The notes beneath the pieces were generated by a model, which did not search any database, was not told the DNA's origin, and worked only from the letters and a program-made list of their open reading frames with translations. Of a stretch of DNA of 7,767 bases, positions 6,637-7,767 are shown in pieces. The translations under genes were made by a program, and so were the position numbers. Position 1 is the first letter of the stretch; every line of letters starts with the position of its first letter. The DNA is taken from contig JAADFY010000041.1 in the NCBI GenBank assembly GCA_013152625.1, forward strand, positions 1-7,767. The letters run 5' to 3'. Origin of the DNA: Alphaproteobacteria bacterium. GTDB taxonomy: Bacteria > Pseudomonadota > Alphaproteobacteria > Rhizobiales > Devosiaceae.

Positions 6637-6654
6637 TGTTTGACCAGCGTCACA
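6637..6654. promoter_or_regulatory. Crp/Fnr-superfamily-like site
   Basis: The plus strand contains TTTGA-CCAGCG-TCACA (6639-6654), agreeing with the CRP consensus TGTGA-N6-TCACA at 9 of 10 bases. The same DNA read as an Fnr box (TTGAC-CAGC-GTCAC) agrees at only 7 of 10. It sits about 140 bp upstream of the cupin gene start and 160 bp upstream of the ArsR start. The former would suit catabolite control of a sugar isomerase gene. Motif seen, binding inferred. Confidence 0.4.
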
Positions 6655-6695
6655 ACGCCGCCTTAAATTTGCGAGGTCCCGCGTGCTATATTTGT

Positions 6696-6709
6696 TCGAT
6701 TATACTTGA
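6696..6709. promoter_or_regulatory. AT-rich imperfect palindrome, possible ArsR-family operator
   Basis: TCGATTATACTTGA is symmetrical at 10 of 14 positions around a central TATA and overlaps the best -10-like string (TATACT). AT-rich imperfect palindromes over the promoter are usual operators of BigR-type ArsR repressors, and this one is in front of such a gene. It lies 104 bp from the start codon, which would need a long leader, so the assignment is weak. Confidence 0.25.
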
Positions 6710-6813
6710 TACCCTGTTGGCGGCGGCGCGGCGGCTCTGTTTTCATGGGTCCTGTTTGATTGTGTTAGTTCAGGCTGGTTTCGACCGGACGGACAAAGGG
6801 GGGAATTCGGCCT

Positions 6814-7116
6814 GTGAAAGAAATGAAACTGGACGACTTTGTCGGTCGGGTCGAAGACGCAGCCGACCTCATGTCGGCCATGAGCAACCACAAGCGGCTG
6901 ATGATCCTGTGCCTGCTGGTGGACGATGAGCTGCCGGTTCTCGAACTTGCCCGCCGGGTGGAAATGAGCCAGCCTGCGGTTTCCCAGCATCTGGCCAAAC
7001 TGCGCGCGGCAAATCTGGTGGAAACACGGCGCGAGGGAACCACCGTCAATTACCGGCTCGCTTCAAAAGAGGTCGAACGCCTGCTTGGAACGCTTTACGA
7101 AATTTATTGCTCGTAA
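6814..7116 (+). CDS. ArsR-family repressor of the BigR/SqrR/YgaV persulfide-sensor type
   Basis: This is a 100-residue winged helix-turn-helix protein of the ArsR/SmtB family. The HTH core is ELARRVEMSQPAVSQHLAKLRAANLV (about 44-69), followed by the wing TRREGTTVNYRL. The ELCVCDL-type cysteine metal site of arsenic or cadmium sensors is absent: the corresponding segment reads ELPVLELA. Instead there are two cysteines, C33 in RLMILCLL and C99 at the penultimate residue, exactly 66 apart. The sensing cysteines of SqrR (C41/C107), BigR (C42/C108) and YgaV (C29/C95) show the same spacing and settings, and these bind DNA until persulfide oxidises the pair. I infer a reactive-sulfur-responsive repressor. 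GTG at 6814 is preferred over ATG 6823 because the G-rich AAGGGGGGA lies about 9 nt before it. The downstream methyltransferase gene 68 bp away is the likely co-regulated partner. Confidence 0.9.
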   Translation: MKEMKLDDFVGRVEDAADLMSAMSNHKRLMILCLLVDDELPVLELARRVEMSQPAVSQHLAKLRAANLVETRREGTTVNYRLASKEVERLLGTLYEIYCS

Positions 7117-7173
7117 AATTCGGGCTTGCAATCCGGCGGGCCATTGCCAATCTGTCGGTAACACTGGCGGACA

Positions 7174-7184
7174 GGACCCCCCCC
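7174..7184 (+). promoter_or_regulatory. Ribosome-binding site with an 8-C spacer
   Basis: An AGGA (7173-7176) precedes the ATG at 7185, and the entire 8-nt spacer is cytosines. This decides the start of the membrane methyltransferase over the longer open frame from 7107. A homopolymer spacer is unusual because slippage would alter the spacing to the start codon. Confidence 0.5.
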
Positions 7185-7670
7185 ATGAGCGACAATCAAA
7201 ACGAAGACAATCCGGGCCTGATCATGCCGCCGCCATATTTTCTCGGCATCGCCCTTGTGGCTGCATTTGTCGGCCAGAACCTGTGGCCGGTGATTTTTTT
7301 GCCCAGGGGCCTTGGCTGGGCATTTTATCTTGGGCTGTTGCTGATTATCTGCGCCATGGCGCTGGCGGTTTCCGGGGTGCGTGAATTTGGCAAGCAAGGC
7401 ACCAATGTCCGGCCCACCCAGCCGGCGATAAATATTGTCACCAGCGGCCCCTTCCAGCATATCCGCAACCCCATGTATGCCGGATTTTTGCTGTTGCTGG
7501 CCGGCGTCGGCTTTGTGATTGCCCTGGAATGGGCGCTTTTACTGGTGCCGGTTTTATGGGTGGCGCTGCATGTGCTGGTGGTTACCCGCGAAGAACGCTA
7601 CCTGACCGCAAAGTTCGGCGCCGAATATGAAGCCTATTTGGGGCAGGTTCGGCGCTGGGGGCTGTTTTAA
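7185..7670 (+). CDS. Integral-membrane methyltransferase of the isoprenylcysteine carboxyl methyltransferase / PEMT family
   Basis: The 161-residue product has four hydrophobic segments (about 18-38, 44-64, 99-115 and 117-133). It carries the family's S-adenosylmethionine-binding signature at the third segment, GPFQHIRNPMYAG (88-100), and the C-terminal EERYL (136-140) with FGAEYEAY (144-151) and VRRW. This is the usual pattern of bacterial ICMT/PEMT-like inner-membrane methyltransferases, whose substrates are mostly unknown; bacteria generally lack prenylated CaaX proteins. The start ATG at 7185 has AGGA 8 nt upstream and begins the hydrophilic leader MSDNQNEDNPG; the upstream extension to 7107 overlaps the ArsR gene and has no such support. 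It follows the ArsR gene on the same strand by 68 bp with no visible terminator, so the two probably form an operon. A role linked to sulfide or thiol metabolism is inferred from the neighbour only. Confidence 0.85.
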   Translation: MSDNQNEDNPGLIMPPPYFLGIALVAAFVGQNLWPVIFLPRGLGWAFYLGLLLIICAMALAVSGVREFGKQGTNVRPTQPAINIVTSGPFQHIRNPMYAGFLLLLAGVGFVIALEWALLLVPVLWVALHVLVVTREERYLTAKFGAEYEAYLGQVRRWGLF

Positions 7671-7689
7671 GTCACCGCCCCGATTAGCC

Positions 7690-7767
7690 GTGAGCGAAAC
7701 AAAACGGCCATTAAAGAACCAACGAGGACGGAGCGGGCGTTTAGCCCGCCCCCGCGACGGCGAGATG
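7690..7767 (+). CDS. Possible start of a further gene (cut by window edge)
   Basis: A GTG at 7690 opens a frame that stays open to the window end and would encode a basic leader beginning MSETKRPLKNQRGRSGRL. No clear Shine-Dalgarno precedes it, and 26 codons are too few to recognise a family. It could equally be non-coding sequence containing the inverted repeat that lies within it. Confidence 0.2.
   Translation, partial: MSETKRPLKNQRGRSGRLARPRDGEM
7733..7749. repeat. Inverted repeat downstream of the methyltransferase gene
   Basis: GCGGGC and GCCCGC form a perfect 6-bp GC-only stem around a GTTTA loop, 62 bp after the methyltransferase stop. It could be the hairpin of a transcript end for the ArsR-methyltransferase unit, but there is no T-tract on either side within the window. 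Confidence 0.35.

Larger units (their letters stand above)
6501..6813. promoter_or_regulatory. Divergent intergenic region between lyxose isomerase-like gene and ArsR gene
   Basis: This 313-bp stretch holds no supportable gene. The lyxose isomerase-like frame is open for its first 153 bp, but the translation there resembles nothing known and the gene's own Shine-Dalgarno lies downstream of it. The part near 6601-6712 is AT-rich relative to the genes and contains a Crp/Fnr-like site (6637-6654), possible -10 strings TATATT (6687) and TATACT (6701), and an imperfect palindrome at 6696-6709. A CGGACC/GGTCCG hairpin (6526-6542) would lie in the leader of the cupin gene. No complete promoter could be assigned in either direction. 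Confidence 0.5.

Noticed and set aside
6501..6653. N-terminal extension of the lyxose isomerase-like protein to 6653
   Set aside because: The frame is open but the family starts near the ATG at 6500, which has its own good Shine-Dalgarno; the extra residues look like translated intergenic DNA.
6168..6929. 253-codon plus-strand frame spanning the cupin gene, the intergenic region and part of the ArsR gene
   Set aside because: It overlaps two well-supported genes in other frames and its translation has no recognisable domain.
6814..7116. Arsenic or cadmium resistance regulator
   Set aside because: The cysteine metal-binding motif of that branch is missing and no arsenic or metal resistance gene is adjacent in the window.
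7107..7184. Upstream extension of the membrane methyltransferase
   Set aside because: It overlaps the ArsR stop, lacks a ribosome-binding site, and the ATG at 7185 with AGGA is a better start.
1..7767. Mobile element, defence system, CRISPR or RNA gene
   Set aside because: No transposase, integrase, terminal repeats, spaced direct repeats, or tRNA/rRNA-like sequence was found; composition is even across the genes.

Overview
The window (about 60% G+C by eye) looks like bacterial chromosome. It most resembles an alphaproteobacterium: a long UxaC, a BigR/SqrR-type ArsR regulator, an Fnr-type box upstream of hemN, and several GTG/TTG starts. The assignment rests on gene content and style only, not on a marker gene.

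Left edge (1-781, minus strand): the first 260 codons of hemN, the oxygen-independent coproporphyrinogen III oxidase of haem synthesis, cut by the window edge. The 89-bp gap before it holds a near-perfect Fnr/Anr-type box and two hairpins.

Centre (871-5776): a compact hexuronate catabolism locus. uxaC (minus strand) diverges from a tightly packed plus-strand group kdgK, eda and uxaA across about 170 bp that contains an 8+8 bp palindrome. Together they give galacturonate to tagaturonate (UxaC), altronate to 2-keto-3-deoxygluconate (UxaA), its phosphorylation (KdgK), and cleavage to pyruvate plus glyceraldehyde 3-phosphate (Eda). The tagaturonate reductase that must link UxaC to UxaA is absent, as are the mannonate branch, a uronate transporter and a uronate regulator.

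Right of centre (5793-6500, minus strand): a cupin of the D-lyxose isomerase family, convergent with uxaA. Its presence beside a uronate locus is suggestive, but its true substrate is open. A 313-bp divergent intergenic region follows, with a Crp/Fnr-like site and an AT-rich imperfect palindrome.

Right end (6814-7670, plus strand): a small ArsR-family regulator with two cysteines exactly 66 residues apart, as in the persulfide sensors BigR/SqrR/YgaV. It is followed by an integral-membrane methyltransferase of the isoprenylcysteine methyltransferase/PEMT type. The last 100 bp hold a short inverted repeat and possibly the first codons of another gene.

No RNA genes, CRISPR arrays, insertion sequences or clear mobile elements were seen. 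Most of the window is recognisable metabolism. The least ordinary parts are the regulatory sites, the cysteine-pair regulator with its methyltransferase partner, and the lyxose isomerase-like cupin.
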